Source of the DNA: Reticulitermes lucifugus
Lineage: Eukaryota > Arthropoda > Insecta > Blattodea > Rhinotermitidae
NCBI GenBank assembly: GCA_026260175.1
Contig: JAKCWW010006054.1
Coordinates: forward strand, 1 to 30,339
Direction: 5' to 3'
Length of the DNA stretch: 30,339 nt
Position 1 is the stretch's first letter; the number at the start of each line of letters is the position of its first letter. Below the pieces are notes generated by a model. The model was not told the origin of the DNA. It worked only from the letters and a program-made list of their open reading frames with translations, and made no database searches. Both the position numbers and the translations under genes were made by a program. Of this stretch, positions 30,167-30,339 are shown in pieces.

Positions 30167-30339
30167 TTAACTAACTAACTCCATGGAGCAGAGACCTTCT
30201 TGAGAAGCTAACAGGTTGTCAGTTAGTCAAGAAATTCCCCGCGTTTTATGGAACCCGGAGGTTTATTACCGCGTTGACAAGAGCCCGCCACCTGTCCCTA
30301 TCCTGAGCCATATCAATCCAGTCCATGCCCCCCCATCCC
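30167..30339 (-). mobile_element. 3' end of a non-LTR retrotransposon (cut by the window edge)
   Basis: On the minus strand the edge sequence reads [20 protein letters not shown] and INLRVP, then a stop and NAGNFL. This is the usual C-terminus and early 3' UTR of an arthropod non-LTR polymerase, followed by SRRSLLHGVS in another frame. It ends in a short TTAG repeat at about 30167-30180. The rest lies past 30339. Confidence 0.75.

Noticed and set aside
1-30339. CRISPR array, bacterial operon, prophage or defence system
   Set aside because: No spacer-repeat pattern or bacterial coding; the window is intron-rich animal DNA.

Overview
This is eukaryotic nuclear DNA, most likely from an insect. 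It contains one long intron-rich conserved gene, one small two-exon gene, and many decayed transposable elements. The style of the repeats (tRNA-derived SINEs, a LINE with a GAA-rich tail, a Jockey/CR1-type element with a TGTATG-type tail) reminds me of cockroach or termite genomes. That placement rests on recall and I could not test it.

Minus strand, 24913 down to 2547 and past the left edge: VPS35L (C16orf62 homologue), the VPS35-like subunit of the Retriever endosomal recycling complex. I placed 16 coding exons by homology and by GT/AG borders. They join without a frame break into 910 codons. The C-terminal exon or exons lie beyond position 1.

The VPS35L introns are full of mobile DNA. 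Intron 6 holds a near full-length but dead 5 kb LINE (about 16415-21484, plus strand) and a SINE. Intron 7 holds a 5'-truncated relative of the same LINE whose middle is the run of N (13657-13949); its 16-base target duplication is intact. Intron 8 holds a deleted mariner-like element and a tandem duplication. Intron 9 holds a 437-base inverted-repeat element with a hammerhead-ribozyme-like motif. Intron 10 holds the 3' end of an RTE-like LINE. Intron 13 and intron 7 share a diverged repeat with a period of about 140 bases. Intron 16 holds a SINE with a target duplication.

Right of VPS35L, 25.1-26.8 kb is a decayed Jockey/CR1-like LINE on the minus strand that ends in a TATG-rich microsatellite. 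A divergently transcribed two-exon gene follows (27730-27914 joined to 29804-29996, plus strand) and encodes a 125-residue protein I do not recognise. Its intron holds nested DNA transposons: a Tigger/pogo-like element inside a hAT-like element. The right edge cuts into the 3' end of another non-LTR element on the minus strand.

The most interesting items are the hammerhead-like motif, the palindromic insertion that breaks the LINE reverse transcriptase, the assembly gap that can be explained by a second LINE copy, the nested hAT/pogo pair, and the unrecognised small gene.
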